The notes: generated by a model from the letters alone, not told the origin. Shown: positions 7,698 to 16,990, counted from the first letter of the stretch. The stretch is DNA of 57,320 bases from JAGXLC01 sp046545795 (GCA_046545795.1 JBKGZD010000001.1:1-57320); one strand, 5' to 3'. Made by a program: numbers and translations.

Positions 7698-10600
7698 CTA
7701 TGAATTGTTATTGAGCCTGAAACCAACAACCAAAACATCATCAACTTGCTCTTGATTTCCTTTCCAATCAAGAAAGCTCTTCTCGAGATATTCCTTTTGT
7801 TGATTCATTGGGAGTTTATGTATAGTTAAAAGTAGATGTCTGAATCTTCTATACTTAAATTTCTTCGATTCGGGGCCTCCGAACTGATCAGCATATCCAT
7901 CTGTAAAAAGATAAACTGTATCATCGTCCCGCATGTCAATTACTTTCTTACTAATTTCTGTATGTTCCATTGAATACTCCAGCATTCCGACAGAAAATCT
8001 ATCTCCCCGGATTTCTTCAATCTTATTGTCACGCAACAAATATAGTGGTCTGAAAGCGCCCGCAAACTCAAGTTGTTTTTTCTCGTCATCTATAACACAA
8101 AGGGCTACATCCATACCATCTCGTATATAACTTTGCTTATCACCATCGGTGTTTGACAGTGTCATTGAAATACCTTTATTTAAATCATATAGAATCTTAT
8201 CCGGCTCCATTACTTTTTGTTCACTGGTAATATTATTCAACAATTCCACTCCAATAATTGACATAAAAGCACCGGGAACACCATGTCCTGTACAATCCAC
8301 CACTGCCACAAACAATTTGTTTTCTACGCGGTTAATCCAGTAGAAATCACCACTAACAATGTCTTTAGGTTTATAAAGAATAAAAGAATTTTCCAACATA
8401 TTCCAGAAGCTATTTGCTGTGGGAAGCATTGATTCCTGTATTCTTTTCGCATAAATTAAACTATCGGTAATGTTTTTATTTTTTATACTTAATTCTTCTT
8501 TTTGTTTGGCCACTTGTTTAGCTATAACTTCCTTTTCTTTTAGTTCCTGGTTGGCCTTTCTTAATCTTTGGGTTCTCCATCGTATTATTAAAAATATTAA
8601 TGCAATTATTAAAACAAAGTATACCACAAATGCCAATTCTGTTCTCCAGAAGGGAGTTTCAACAATAATATACAAAGAAGCTCCATTTTCATTCCAGACA
8701 CCGTCATTATTAGTACCTTTAACTCTTAAGCGGTATTTCCCTGGAGCTAATCTTGAAAACGTAGCATAGCGCCTGTTTCCTATTTGTACCCAATGCTCTT
8801 CAAGTCCTTCAAGCATATAGGCATATTGATTTTTGGAAGGTTCAGCAAGATCCAATGAAGAAAATTCCAGTGTCAGTAAATTATGTTTATAAGGCACATG
8901 AATAGTGTCTGTCCCGAACAACTCATATCTGTTGATCTCTTCATCTGCAATCACTTCAACAGATGTTATAACTATCTCTGGTATATAGGAACTTTTTTGA
9001 ATTGAATCAGGATAAAAAGCATTGATCCCTTCAATACCACCAAAGAAATATTCCCCGTCGTAAGATTTATGTGCAGCCAGATGATTGAATTCATAATTTT
9101 GCAAACCATCATAGATAGTATAATTAGAAAACTGATCGGAAACAGGATTGAATTTTGAAACCCCTAAATTTGTACTAATCCATAAATTACTATGGTCATC
9201 TTCAAGCATTGCATAAATAAAATTATTCGGCAACCCGTCTTCTTCAGTATAAGCATTAAACTTTTCAGTGCGTTTGTCAAACTTATGAAGTCCTCCCGTA
9301 GTTCCGACCCATAAATTTCCTGTACTATCTTCATATAGAGAAATTATCTCATTGTTTAGCAAACAACTATCACAGTTAATGCCGGTTTTACTATAAAGTG
9401 AAAAATTATCTTTTTCTTCATTATATTTATTCAGACCATTATCAGTTGCCACCCATATATTACTATCGCTATCTATCAACACATCATACACTTGATTCGA
9501 GCTAAGGGAATTATTACAAGAGGTATTAAAATAACTTTTCAATTGCTGCTCACTATTATTAAGTACATGCAAACCATTGCGTGTAGCAAACCATAGATCA
9601 TTGTTCTTACTTTCATCTATGGAATAAATTCGATTGTTTTCGAAAACATTTTCTATTTGTGAATTTTCAATAGCAGAAAAATGTTGATTCTCCAAATCAT
9701 AATAAACCACACCATTTTGTGTCCCTATCCAGAGCCTTTCTTTACTGTCTTTATAAAAAGAATGTATATTGTTATCAGGCAACAATGAATTTTCTTCTGA
9801 AAAATGCCTGGTTTCTAAAGTGTTAGGATTAAGCCAATAAAGACCCGATGTCCAGGTACCTACCCATATCCTTTCCTTATTTTCCTTAAAAATTGATGAC
9901 ACTATATTGTCCCCAAAAAGTGGCTCCCCTGTATGGTCGTTTTTATAAAGCCTGAAGTCCTTAAGCTGTTTCTGAAGCTTTAATAATCCCTGTAGACCAC
10001 CCATCCATAGTAACTTAGAGCGACCCTGAGAAATTGTTCTAACAGATGCATTTAACAGCCTGTTATCAATATCAAAATAATCTGAGGCAGGGTTAAACTC
10101 TTCTTCATCCCTGTCAAAAATGAAAGCCCCTCCTTCTGTGCCCACCCACAATACCCCCTCATCATCCTCATGAATAACATTAATAAAATTGGAGGGAATA
10201 TTTTCATCTCCTGATGGTTCATCAACAAAAAATCTTTTGAAAATTTCATTATCCGGGTTAAAAAGATTAAGGCCGTTAGCTGTAGCGATCCAGAAATTAT
10301 TTTGTTGATCCTGATAGATATGGGTTATCCTGTTATCGCTCAGGGTGTTTTTATCTTCAGGTCTATGATAAAAACGTTTAAATATTTCCAATTCTTTATC
10401 AAAGTAATTTAATCCATCCTTGGTACCAACCCAGATGTGTCCTTTATTATCTTCAATAATAGGAAAGTTATTAATCCCATCAAAATAATTAAAGTAATCA
10501 TTAAAATGCTTATAATTAGAAAATTTCCCTGTCTTTGTATCCAGTCTGGAAAAATATTGCAAAGTTTTTACCCAAATCGTTCCTTCAGAATCCTGATAAA

Positions 10601-11009
10601 CATTGAAAACCTGGTTCTGTGGTAAACTTGAATCATCATTTTCAACTGCAAGGTAATGTGTGTATTCACCTGTATATGGATTATATTTATTCAAACCATT
10701 ATTTGTTGCAATCCAAATATTTCCGCTATCCGATTCCATTAAATGATTGATTGTATTATTTGATATAGTCTTCTGAGCAGAAGAGCTTTGTTTAATGGAA
10801 GTAAATTTGTACCCATCATATCTGTTTAAACCATCTTGTGTTCCAACCCAAAGAAAACCACGTGAATCATGAAGGAGACAAGTAATATTTGATTGCGAAA
10901 GACCATCTTTTACATCAAATGACTTTGTATGAGCTAATTGTGCAATGGACAAAGTAGTTCCAAGAAAATAAAGGAACATTCCCACTAATATTTGATGCCT
11001 GAGCTTCAT
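7698..11009 (-). CDS. Two-component-type propeller receptor with SpoIIE/PP2C phosphatase output
   Basis: The 1103-residue protein starts with a signal peptide (about 1-23). By eye, 14 propeller repeats of the form xIWVGTxxGLNxY follow, enough for two seven-bladed sensor propellers. A Y_Y_Y domain (about 690-785), one membrane helix (about 790-810), a coiled linker and a SpoIIE-type PP2C domain (about 870-1100) come next. The phosphatase metal-binding acidic residues appear intact in SGDFYW, VDCTGHGVPGAF, DGMDVALCVID and FTDGYADQ. The family joins a periplasmic sensor to cytoplasmic Ser/Thr dephosphorylation, often of anti-sigma-antagonist proteins; no such partner is in the window. The ligand is unknown. 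It ends 65 bases from the convergent hybrid kinase. Confidence 0.92.
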   Translation of the reverse strand: MKLRHQILVGMFLYFLGTTLSIAQLAHTKSFDVKDGLSQSNITCLLHDSRGFLWVGTQDGLNRYDGYKFTSIKQSSSAQKTISNNTINHLMESDSGNIWIATNNGLNKYNPYTGEYTHYLAVENDDSSLPQNQVFNVYQDSEGTIWVKTLQYFSRLDTKTGKFSNYKHFNDYFNYFDGINNFPIIEDNKGHIWVGTKDGLNYFDKELEIFKRFYHRPEDKNTLSDNRITHIYQDQQNNFWIATANGLNLFNPDNEIFKRFFVDEPSGDENIPSNFINVIHEDDEGVLWVGTEGGAFIFDRDEEEFNPASDYFDIDNRLLNASVRTISQGRSKLLWMGGLQGLLKLQKQLKDFRLYKNDHTGEPLFGDNIVSSIFKENKERIWVGTWTSGLYWLNPNTLETRHFSEENSLLPDNNIHSFYKDSKERLWIGTQNGVVYYDLENQHFSAIENSQIENVFENNRIYSIDESKNNDLWFATRNGLHVLNNSEQQLKSYFNTSCNNSLSSNQVYDVLIDSDSNIWVATDNGLNKYNEEKDNFSLYSKTGINCDSCLLNNEIISLYEDSTGNLWVGTTGGLHKFDKRTEKFNAYTEEDGLPNNFIYAMLEDDHSNLWISTNLGVSKFNPVSDQFSNYTIYDGLQNYEFNHLAAHKSYDGEYFFGGIEGINAFYPDSIQKSSYIPEIVITSVEVIADEEINRYELFGTDTIHVPYKHNLLTLEFSSLDLAEPSKNQYAYMLEGLEEHWVQIGNRRYATFSRLAPGKYRLRVKGTNNDGVWNENGASLYIIVETPFWRTELAFVVYFVLIIALIFLIIRWRTQRLRKANQELKEKEVIAKQVAKQKEELSIKNKNITDSLIYAKRIQESMLPTANSFWNMLENSFILYKPKDIVSGDFYWINRVENKLFVAVVDCTGHGVPGAFMSIIGVELLNNITSEQKVMEPDKILYDLNKGISMTLSNTDGDKQSYIRDGMDVALCVIDDEKKQLEFAGAFRPLYLLRDNKIEEIRGDRFSVGMLEYSMEHTEISKKVIDMRDDDTVYLFTDGYADQFGGPESKKFKYRRFRHLLLTIHKLPMNQQKEYLEKSFLDWKGNQEQVDDVLVVGFRLNNNS

Positions 11010-11195
11010 TAAAACACTTTTACAATGTGATTCCCATTTCTCAAGTTCTGAGATGACTCAATTATTTAATAAATTAAAAGTCACTGCCCGAAATTTGCTA
11101 AAAGCCCTCTACGCTATCTGAAGAAGATTTTAGTTACTACAGATAACAATTCAACCAATTTAATAATCTATGTAATTATTATATTAAACTAATAC

Positions 11196-11236
11196 GAAAA
11201 AGAAGGATAGAGGATACTATTTTATTCCCCTATCCT
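11196..11236 (-). terminator. Intrinsic terminator of eno
   Basis: On the minus strand, AGGATAGGGGA and TCCTCTATCCT form an 11-pair stem with one G-U pair and an 11-base loop. It is followed by TCTTTTTCG. It begins 10 bases after the enolase stop codon. Confidence 0.8.
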
Positions 11237-11245
11237 ATGTATAAT

Positions 11246-12532
11246 TTATTTTATATACTTAAAGTTTTTACCTGGGAAATAGGCGGCATCACCTAACAAT
11301 TCTTCGATTCGCAGCAATTGATTATATTTTGCAATTCGATCAGAACGTGATGCAGATCCTGTTTTAATAAGTCCAGTGTTCAATGCAACTGCTAAATCGG
11401 CAATTGTAGTATCTTCAGTTTCTCCTGAACGGTGGCTGATAACGGATGTATAAGAATTTTTAGTTGCCAGTTGGACAGCATTGATTGTTTCGGTTAAAGT
11501 ACCAATTTGATTAACTTTAATTAAGATAGAATTTGCAGCATTTTCTTTAATGCCTCTTGCCAGTCTTTTAACATTTGTTACAAAAAGGTCATCTCCAACA
11601 AGCTGAACCTTATCGCCAATTTGTTTTACCAATTGCTGCCAACCTGCCCAATCATCCTGGTCAAGTCCATCTTCAATTGAAACAATAGGGTATTTTTCGG
11701 CCCATACTTTCCAGTAATTCACCATATCACTACTACTTAATTCCTGGTTTGTAGATTGCAATAAATAAACCCCCTTGTCTTTATGATAAAATTCAGAAGC
11801 AGCAGGGTCTAATGCAATATAAATATCTTCTCCGGGACGATATCCAGCCTCTTCAATAGCCTTCAAAACTATTTCAATAGCTTCTTCGTTGGATTTCAGA
11901 TTGGGTGCAAAACCACCTTCATCGCCAACATTTGTAGAATACCCCCCTTTTTTCAATACTTTTTTCAGGGTTTGAAATACCTCAGTCCCCATCCTCAATG
12001 ACTCTTTAAAAGAAGGAGCATTAACAGGCATAATCATAAATTCCTGTATATCGATATTATTATCCGCATGTTCTCCTCCGTTTAATATATTCATCATTGG
12101 AATTGGTAGCGTATTTGCATTAACCCCTCCAATATATTTGTATAGTGGCTGAAGAAGTTCATAAGCAGCAGCTTTTGCGGATGCCATAGAGACACCAAGT
12201 ATAGCATTTGCTCCTAAGAGCTCTTTATTCTCCGTACCATCCAATTCTATCAACTTTTTGTCAATTAGATTTTGATCTTCAACGTATTCACCAATAAGAT
12301 GATCTTTAATTTTTGTATTAACGTTGTTTACAGCGGTACTTACTCCTTTTCCAAAAAACTTAGATTGATCTTTATCCCGAAGCTCAACAGCTTCATAAAC
12401 TCCTGTGGAAGCTCCTGAAGGAACAGCAGCCGAACCAACGCTACCGTCTTCAGTAATAACATCAACTTCAACTGTTGGATTTCCTCTTGAATCCAGTATC
12501 TGTCTACTTTTAATATCAACTATTTTACTCAT
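11246..12532 (-). CDS. eno: Enolase (phosphopyruvate hydratase)
   Basis: Enolase interconverts 2-phosphoglycerate and phosphoenolpyruvate in glycolysis and is magnesium dependent. The 428-residue length matches bacterial enolases. Recognisable blocks run in order: SRGNPTVEVDV, the catalytic loop SGASTGVYEA, MPMMNILNGGEHADNN, NVGDEGGFAPN, the metal ligand region SIEDGLDQDDW, VGDDLFVTN, and VISHRSGETEDTTIADLAV near the C-terminus. It has its own terminator and a promoter candidate, and the ribosomal cluster upstream ends in a terminator, so it is probably a single-gene transcript. Confidence 0.98.
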   Translation of the reverse strand: MSKIVDIKSRQILDSRGNPTVEVDVITEDGSVGSAAVPSGASTGVYEAVELRDKDQSKFFGKGVSTAVNNVNTKIKDHLIGEYVEDQNLIDKKLIELDGTENKELLGANAILGVSMASAKAAAYELLQPLYKYIGGVNANTLPIPMMNILNGGEHADNNIDIQEFMIMPVNAPSFKESLRMGTEVFQTLKKVLKKGGYSTNVGDEGGFAPNLKSNEEAIEIVLKAIEEAGYRPGEDIYIALDPAASEFYHKDKGVYLLQSTNQELSSSDMVNYWKVWAEKYPIVSIEDGLDQDDWAGWQQLVKQIGDKVQLVGDDLFVTNVKRLARGIKENAANSILIKVNQIGTLTETINAVQLATKNSYTSVISHRSGETEDTTIADLAVALNTGLIKTGSASRSDRIAKYNQLLRIEELLGDAAYFPGKNFKYIK

Positions 12533-12591
12533 GGCATTACATTTTATGAATTAAAAAAGAGTTTTAAACCTTATAACATACCAAATTTATT

Positions 12592-12623
12592 CAATATTAT
12601 TTATTATTCAATATAAACACAAA
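12592..12623 (-). promoter_or_regulatory. Promoter of eno
   Basis: On the minus strand TTTG (12620-12623) is followed after exactly 20 bases by TAATATTG (12592-12599). This is one mismatch from the TAnnTTTG -7 consensus. It lies between the rplQ terminator and eno, giving a leader of roughly 55 bases. Confidence 0.5.
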
Positions 12624-12634
12624 ATTTATGAGTT

Positions 12635-12673
12635 AAAAAAACGGGATAACAAAATTTTGTCACCCCGTTTTTT
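12635..12673 (-). terminator. Terminator at the end of the ribosomal protein cluster
   Basis: A nearly perfect hairpin: AAAAAACGGGGTGACAAAA pairs with TTTTGTTATCCCGTTTTTT with only two G-U pairs. The 3' arm ends in a run of seven T on the minus strand. It lies 27 bases beyond the rplQ stop. The symmetric A/T flanks would let it work in both directions, but only minus-strand genes adjoin it. Confidence 0.88.
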
Positions 12674-12699
12674 CAACAGCTATTCGTTATGTTGGTGTC

Positions 12700-13383
12700 T
12701 TATTCAGTCTTTGGCTTTTCCTGGTCTCCGGGTCCTTTTTTATCCTCTTTATCCTCTGAACTTGTATTGTTCTTATTATCTTCTTTCTCCTCTTTTTTTG
12801 CCTCAGTATTATCTGCTTCACTTTTTGTTTCAGCCTTCGTCTCTTTCGGAACCTCACTTTGAGATTGGCTTTCTGTTTTTGCACCTTCTTTTTCTTCAGT
12901 TTGGTCATTAGTTTCAGCTGCTACCTGCGTTTCGTCAGGTGTCTGTTTCTTTTTTCCACCTCCCCCTCTTCTGCGACGTCGTTTTGAAGACTTGGTTTTT
13001 GATTCAGATTCAAGGGAATAATTCTCATTATAATCTACAAGTTCAATAAAACACATCTCAGCATTGTCACCTAACCGGTTTCCAGTTTTCAATATTCTTG
13101 TATATCCTCCAGGTCTGTCAGAAACTTTCTCAGCAACATCTCTGAAAAGTTCAGCAACTGCCTCTTTATTCTTCAAGTATTTGAAAACGATTCTCCTGGA
13201 GTGTGTTTTATCATCCTTTGCTTTAGTTATAAGCGGCTCCACATATGTTCTCAACGCTTTAGCTTTTGCCGTTGTAGTTTTAATTCTTTTATGTAGAATT
13301 AAGGATGATGCCATGTTAGATAACATAGCTTTCCTATGTGCACTTGTTCTGCTTAAATGATTAATTTTTTTTCCGTGTCTCAT
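12700..13383 (-). CDS. rplQ: Ribosomal protein L17 with long charged C-terminal tail
   Basis: Residues 1 to about 120 are a normal L17 (MRHGKKINHLSRTSAHRKAML at the start, RPGGYTRILK later), which binds 23S rRNA near the exit tunnel. The remaining 107 residues are a low-complexity tail. It is first basic and glycine rich (SSKRRRRRGGGGKKK) and then acidic, rich in Glu, Lys, Thr and Ser. Bacteroidota L17 proteins are often longer than the usual 115-130 residues, but 227 is long. The tail is probably disordered; its role is unknown. It is the last gene of the cluster, five bases after rpoA. Confidence 0.95.
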   Translation of the reverse strand: MRHGKKINHLSRTSAHRKAMLSNMASSLILHKRIKTTTAKAKALRTYVEPLITKAKDDKTHSRRIVFKYLKNKEAVAELFRDVAEKVSDRPGGYTRILKTGNRLGDNAEMCFIELVDYNENYSLESESKTKSSKRRRRRGGGGKKKQTPDETQVAAETNDQTEEKEGAKTESQSQSEVPKETKAETKSEADNTEAKKEEKEDNKNNTSSEDKEDKKGPGDQEKPKTE

Positions 13384-13388
13384 TGCAT

Positions 13389-14384
13389 TTACTCTTTGTC
13401 TAATTTATACTTAGAAACATCCATACCAAAACTCAGATTCATCTTATCTAATAATTCGTCTAATTCAGCGAGTGATTTTTTACCAAAATTTCTGAATTTC
13501 AGAAGGTCATTCTTATTATATTGTACTAAATCACCAAGTGTTTCAACTTCTGCAGCTTTTAGACAATTTAAAGCTCTGACTGATAAATCAAGGTCTACAA
13601 GCTTTGTCTTGAGTAATTGTCTCATATGCAAAGCCTCTTCATCAAATTCGTCTGATCCGTATTTTTCTTCTGTATCGAGGGTTATTTTTTCGTCTGAGAA
13701 TAACATCAAGTGGTATATCAAGATCTTTGCAGCTTCTTTAAGTGCATCCTTGGGGTGTATTGAACCATCTGTCTGAATATCAAAAAGAAGTTTTTCAAAA
13801 TCTGTTTTTTGCTCTACCCGGTAGTTCTCAACAGTATATTTTACATTTTTAATAGGTGTAAAAATGGAGTCAATAGCAATCATACCAACAGGATCATCCT
13901 CGGATATATTTTCCTCGCTTTGTACATAACCCCGGCCTTTATCAACATGGATCTCCATTTGTAATTTTACATCAGGCTCCATAGTGCAAATAAGGAGATC
14001 GTTATTAATAACCTCAAAATTATTTAGAAAATTGTTCAGGTCTCCGGCTTTGAATTCATTTTTCCCGCTAAGAGTAACATTTAGTTTTTCACCATTCACT
14101 GCGTCATCAGCAACCTGTTTAAATCTAACCTGTTTCAGATTAAGAATAATTTCATTCACATCCTCAATTACACCTGTAATAGTAGAAAATTCGTGTTCGA
14201 CACCTTCAATTTTTACTTTTGTAATTGCAAATCCTTCCAATGAGGATAAAAGGACTCTCCTTAGAGCATTACCTACAGTAATACCATACCCTGGTTCCAA
14301 AGGACGAAACTCAAAAGTTCCCTGAGTTTCATCTGATTCTATCATAATAACCTTTTCAGGCTTTTGAAATTCTAGTAATGCCAT
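13389..14384 (-). CDS. rpoA: RNA polymerase alpha subunit
   Basis: The 331-residue alpha subunit nucleates assembly of RNA polymerase. The N-terminal dimerisation domain carries FEFRPLEPGYGITVGNALRR and LLSSLEGFAI. The C-terminal domain (about 250-320) has LSVRALNCLKAAEVETLGDLV and LLKFRNFGKKSLAEL, the surface that contacts DNA and activators. It sits in the standard alpha-operon order rpsM-rpsK-rpsD-rpoA-rplQ. Confidence 0.98.
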   Translation of the reverse strand: MALLEFQKPEKVIMIESDETQGTFEFRPLEPGYGITVGNALRRVLLSSLEGFAITKVKIEGVEHEFSTITGVIEDVNEIILNLKQVRFKQVADDAVNGEKLNVTLSGKNEFKAGDLNNFLNNFEVINNDLLICTMEPDVKLQMEIHVDKGRGYVQSEENISEDDPVGMIAIDSIFTPIKNVKYTVENYRVEQKTDFEKLLFDIQTDGSIHPKDALKEAAKILIYHLMLFSDEKITLDTEEKYGSDEFDEEALHMRQLLKTKLVDLDLSVRALNCLKAAEVETLGDLVQYNKNDLLKFRNFGKKSLAELDELLDKMNLSFGMDVSKYKLDKE

Positions 14385-14401
14385 AAATAATAAATATTAA
14401 A

Positions 14402-15010
14402 TTATTTAGAATATAATTCTACAATCAATTGTTCTTTTATACGCTCTGGAATGTCTTCTCTTTCAGGTGCGTTAAGGAATTTTCCTGCCATCTTGCTATC
14501 ATCCCATTCCAACCATGAATAACTTGAAACGTTTGAGGAATTTAGTGAATCTGTAATAGCTTCCAATGATTTAGATTTTTCCCTTACTCCCACAATATCA
14601 CCTTCTTTAACCTGGTAAGAAGGAATATTAACCACTTTATCATTAACTAAGATATGTCTATGGGAAACCAACTGTCTTGCTGCACGTCGGGAGGGAGCAA
14701 CTCCTAAACGAAAAACAACATTATCCAGTCTAGATTCAAGTAATTTCAGCAAATTCTCCCCTGTAATTCCTTTACTTTGAGACGCTTTCATAAAAGTATT
14801 ATAAAACTGACGTTCCAGCAGTCCGTAAGTCGCTTTTGCTTTCTGTTTTTCAAGTAACTGTACACCGTATTCAGAAAGTTTCCTTCTTTTTTTACTAGCA
14901 CCATGCTGTCCTGGTGGATAATTTTTCTTTTCAAAAAACTTATCCGGTCCGAAAATTGGCGATCCCACCTTTCTGGCAATCTTTGATTTTGGTCCTCTAT
15001 ATCTAGCCAT
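14402..15010 (-). CDS. rpsD: Ribosomal protein S4
   Basis: S4 is a primary 16S rRNA-binding protein that starts assembly of the 30S body. I chose the ATG giving MARYRGPKSKIARK, a 202-residue product. The frame stays open 21 codons further upstream, but those residues do not look like S4 and would overlap the end of rpsK. The S4 RNA-binding domain SRLDNVVFRLGVAPSRRAARQLVSHRHILVN is present. The N-terminus lacks the zinc-binding cysteines of the C+ form. Confidence 0.96.
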   Translation of the reverse strand: MARYRGPKSKIARKVGSPIFGPDKFFEKKNYPPGQHGASKKRRKLSEYGVQLLEKQKAKATYGLLERQFYNTFMKASQSKGITGENLLKLLESRLDNVVFRLGVAPSRRAARQLVSHRHILVNDKVVNIPSYQVKEGDIVGVREKSKSLEAITDSLNSSNVSSYSWLEWDDSKMAGKFLNAPEREDIPERIKEQLIVELYSK

Positions 15011-15038
15011 ATTTAAATATTTTTCTTCATTAAAAAAA

Positions 15039-15431
15039 TTAAACTCTTCTTCTTTTTGGAGGTCGGCAACCATTATGCGGTAAAGGTGTTACATCAATAA
15101 TTTCAGTAACCTGAATACCTGCATTATTAATGGTTCGGATAGCTGATTCTCTTCCTGCGCCGGGACCTTTAACATATACTTTTGCTTTTCGCATTCCCAA
15201 ATCATATGCAACCTTTGCAGCATCTTCAGCGGCTACCTGGGCAGCATAAGGAGTATTTTTCTTTGAACCTTTAAATCCCATTTTCCCAGAGGATGCCCAG
15301 GAAATTACTTGTCCGTTACCATTTGTCAGGGTAATAATCACGTTATTAAATGAAGCTTGTATATGAGCCTGCCCTGTAGGTTCAACATTAACTTTCTTTT
15401 TCCTGGTTACTTTACTACGTTGTTTTGCCAT
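15039..15431 (-). CDS. rpsK: Ribosomal protein S11
   Basis: The 130-residue protein of the 30S platform binds near the 3' end region of 16S rRNA. The conserved NVIITLTNGNGQVISWASSG, the GFKGSKKNTPYAAQ block and the C-terminal PLPHNGCRPPKRRRV are all present. It lies between rpsM and rpsD with short gaps. Confidence 0.98.
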   Translation of the reverse strand: MAKQRSKVTRKKKVNVEPTGQAHIQASFNNVIITLTNGNGQVISWASSGKMGFKGSKKNTPYAAQVAAEDAAKVAYDLGMRKAKVYVKGPGAGRESAIRTINNAGIQVTEIIDVTPLPHNGCRPPKRRRV

Positions 15432-15440
15432 AATTATTAA

Positions 15441-15818
15441 TTATTTAACAGCTTTCTTCTTGTTTGCAACAGTTTTCTTTCTTCCCTTTCGTGTACGTGC
15501 ATTATTCCGCGTGGATTGTCCACGCACCGGCATTCCAGTACGATGCCTTATACCGCGATAACAACCAATATCCATAAGTCTTTTGATATTCATAGACACC
15601 TCAGAGCGTAACGATCCTTCAACCTTATATTCATCGTTGATTATTCGCCTGATAGCGGCAATATGATCGTCAGTCCAATCTTTAACTTTGATATTCTTAT
15701 CAATATTCGCCTCTTCCATAATTTTTGAGGCAGTACTTGCGCCTATTCCATAAATATATGTCAGGGCAATAACTCCTCTTTTGTTCTTTGGTAAATCTAC
15801 TCCAACTATTCTAGCCAT
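15441..15818 (-). CDS. rpsM: Ribosomal protein S13
   Basis: The 125-residue protein of the 30S head contacts the 50S subunit and P-site tRNA. MARIVGVDLPKNKRGVIALTYIYGIG, the helix-two-turn-helix GCYRGIRHRTGMPVRGQST and the basic tail RTRKGRKKTVANKKKAVK identify it. It follows rpmJ after 34 bases. Confidence 0.98.
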   Translation of the reverse strand: MARIVGVDLPKNKRGVIALTYIYGIGASTASKIMEEANIDKNIKVKDWTDDHIAAIRRIINDEYKVEGSLRSEVSMNIKRLMDIGCYRGIRHRTGMPVRGQSTRNNARTRKGRKKTVANKKKAVK

Positions 15819-15852
15819 ATTTTTTTAAAATTTGAGTGCAAAATTAAAAATA

Positions 15853-15969
15853 TTATCCTTGCCTTTGTTTAAACTTAGGATTTTTTTTGTTTATAACGTA
15901 CAAACGTCCTTTTCTTCGTACGATTTTGCAATCGCTGCTTCTCTTTTTAACCGATGCTTTTACTTTCAT
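15853..15969 (-). CDS. rpmJ: Ribosomal protein L36 (small gene)
   Basis: A 38-codon gene reading MKVKASVKKRSSDCKIVRR and ending NKKNPKFKQRQG, an unmistakable L36. It lies between infA (13-base gap) and rpsM, its normal place. Only one cysteine (Cys14) remains of the CxxC...C...H zinc site of classical L36, so this is a zinc-free form. From memory, Bacteroides L36 has the same single cysteine, so this appears lineage-typical. Confidence 0.95.
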   Translation of the reverse strand: MKVKASVKKRSSDCKIVRRKGRLYVINKKNPKFKQRQG

Positions 15970-15982
15970 TTTTATTTCGTTT

Positions 15983-16201
15983 TTATTTATATCTATATGT
16001 TATACGGCCTCTTGATAAATCATATGGTGACATTTCAACTTTCACTTTATCTCCAGGCAAAATTTTAATATAATGCATTCTCATTTTACCTGAGATATGA
16101 GCTGTAATAATATGTCCATTTTCAAGCTCAACCCTAAACATTGCATTTGAAAGTGCTTCTACAATAGTACCGTCTTGTTCTATCGATGGTTGTTTAGCCA
16201 T
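15983..16201 (-). CDS. infA: Translation initiation factor IF-1
   Basis: The 72-residue OB-fold factor binds the 30S A site during initiation with IF-2 and IF-3. MAKQPSIEQDGTIVEALSNAMF, ENGHIITAHISGKMRMHYI and the end YDLSRGRITYRYK are textbook IF-1. It lies between map and rpmJ. Confidence 0.98.
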   Translation of the reverse strand: MAKQPSIEQDGTIVEALSNAMFRVELENGHIITAHISGKMRMHYIKILPGDKVKVEMSPYDLSRGRITYRYK

Positions 16202-16213
16202 AATTACTTTATA

Positions 16214-16990
16214 TTAATTTATTTGTTGTTCTTTATCAATATAATCAAAAGTGGATAAAAGATCTGCTTCCCCATTTCTAATAGCAACAGCTAATTCATA
16301 ATGTGCTGAATATTTTCCATCTATAGTACGTATTGTCCATCCGTCTGTATCCTGCTTAATGCTCCTACTACCCATATTAATCATTGGTTCAATACAAATA
16401 ACTGTACCCTCTTTCAATTTAACGCCTCGCCCCCTTTTTCCATAATTGGGAATTTCTGGGGATTCATGCATATTCGCTCCTAAACCATGGCCGACCATCT
16501 CCCTAACAACAGAAAATCCTTCCTTTTCGACATGATACTGAATTGCATAACCTATATCACCAACGCGATAATTAGCTACAGCATTTTCAATCCCTTTAAA
16601 CAGTGATTCCTTTGTTATTCGTAACAATCTTTCTACTTCGGCACTAACTTCACCGACCTTGAAAGTATAAGCAGAATCACCGTAATATCCATTCATTATT
16701 GTTCCACAGTCAATAGAGATAATATCACCTTCCCGCAGTCCATAATCTGATGGTATTCCATGTACCACTGCATCGTTGACAGAAGTACATAATGTATTTG
16801 GGAAACCACCATACCCTAAAAAACCGGGTTCCGCTCCATGATCTCGAATGTACTCTTCAGCAAATTTATCTAACTTCAGAGTAGTTACGCCAGGTTTTAT
16901 TAATTTACTCAATTCCCCTAACGTTTTTGAGACCAATAAATTATTCTCACGTAAAACCTCTATTTCTTCTGCAGTTTTTATTTTCAGCAT
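16214..16990 (-). CDS. map: Methionine aminopeptidase, type I
   Basis: The enzyme removes the N-terminal Met from nascent proteins with a two-metal centre. The 258-residue chain has the metal ligands in VHGIPSDYGLREGDIISIDCGTI and YYGDSAYTF (two Asp), GHGLGANMHESPEIPN (His), CIEPMINMGS (Glu), and a final Glu in SAHYELAVAI. No N-terminal zinc-finger extension is present, so this is the basic type Ia. It is placed directly after secY, without the adk gene that intervenes in many bacteria. Confidence 0.98.
   Translation of the reverse strand: MLKIKTAEEIEVLRENNLLVSKTLGELSKLIKPGVTTLKLDKFAEEYIRDHGAEPGFLGYGGFPNTLCTSVNDAVVHGIPSDYGLREGDIISIDCGTIMNGYYGDSAYTFKVGEVSAEVERLLRITKESLFKGIENAVANYRVGDIGYAIQYHVEKEGFSVVREMVGHGLGANMHESPEIPNYGKRGRGVKLKEGTVICIEPMINMGSRSIKQDTDGWTIRTIDGKYSAHYELAVAIRNGEADLLSTFDYIDKEQQIN

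Noticed and set aside
12657..12911. Open frames on both strands overlapping the rplQ tail
   Set aside because: They are alternative readings of the low-complexity A/G-rich tail. The L17 frame is continuous with the conserved domain.
15853..15969. Loss of zinc ligands in L36 as a novelty
   Set aside because: The single-cysteine form matches what I recall of Bacteroides L36, so it is lineage-typical rather than new.
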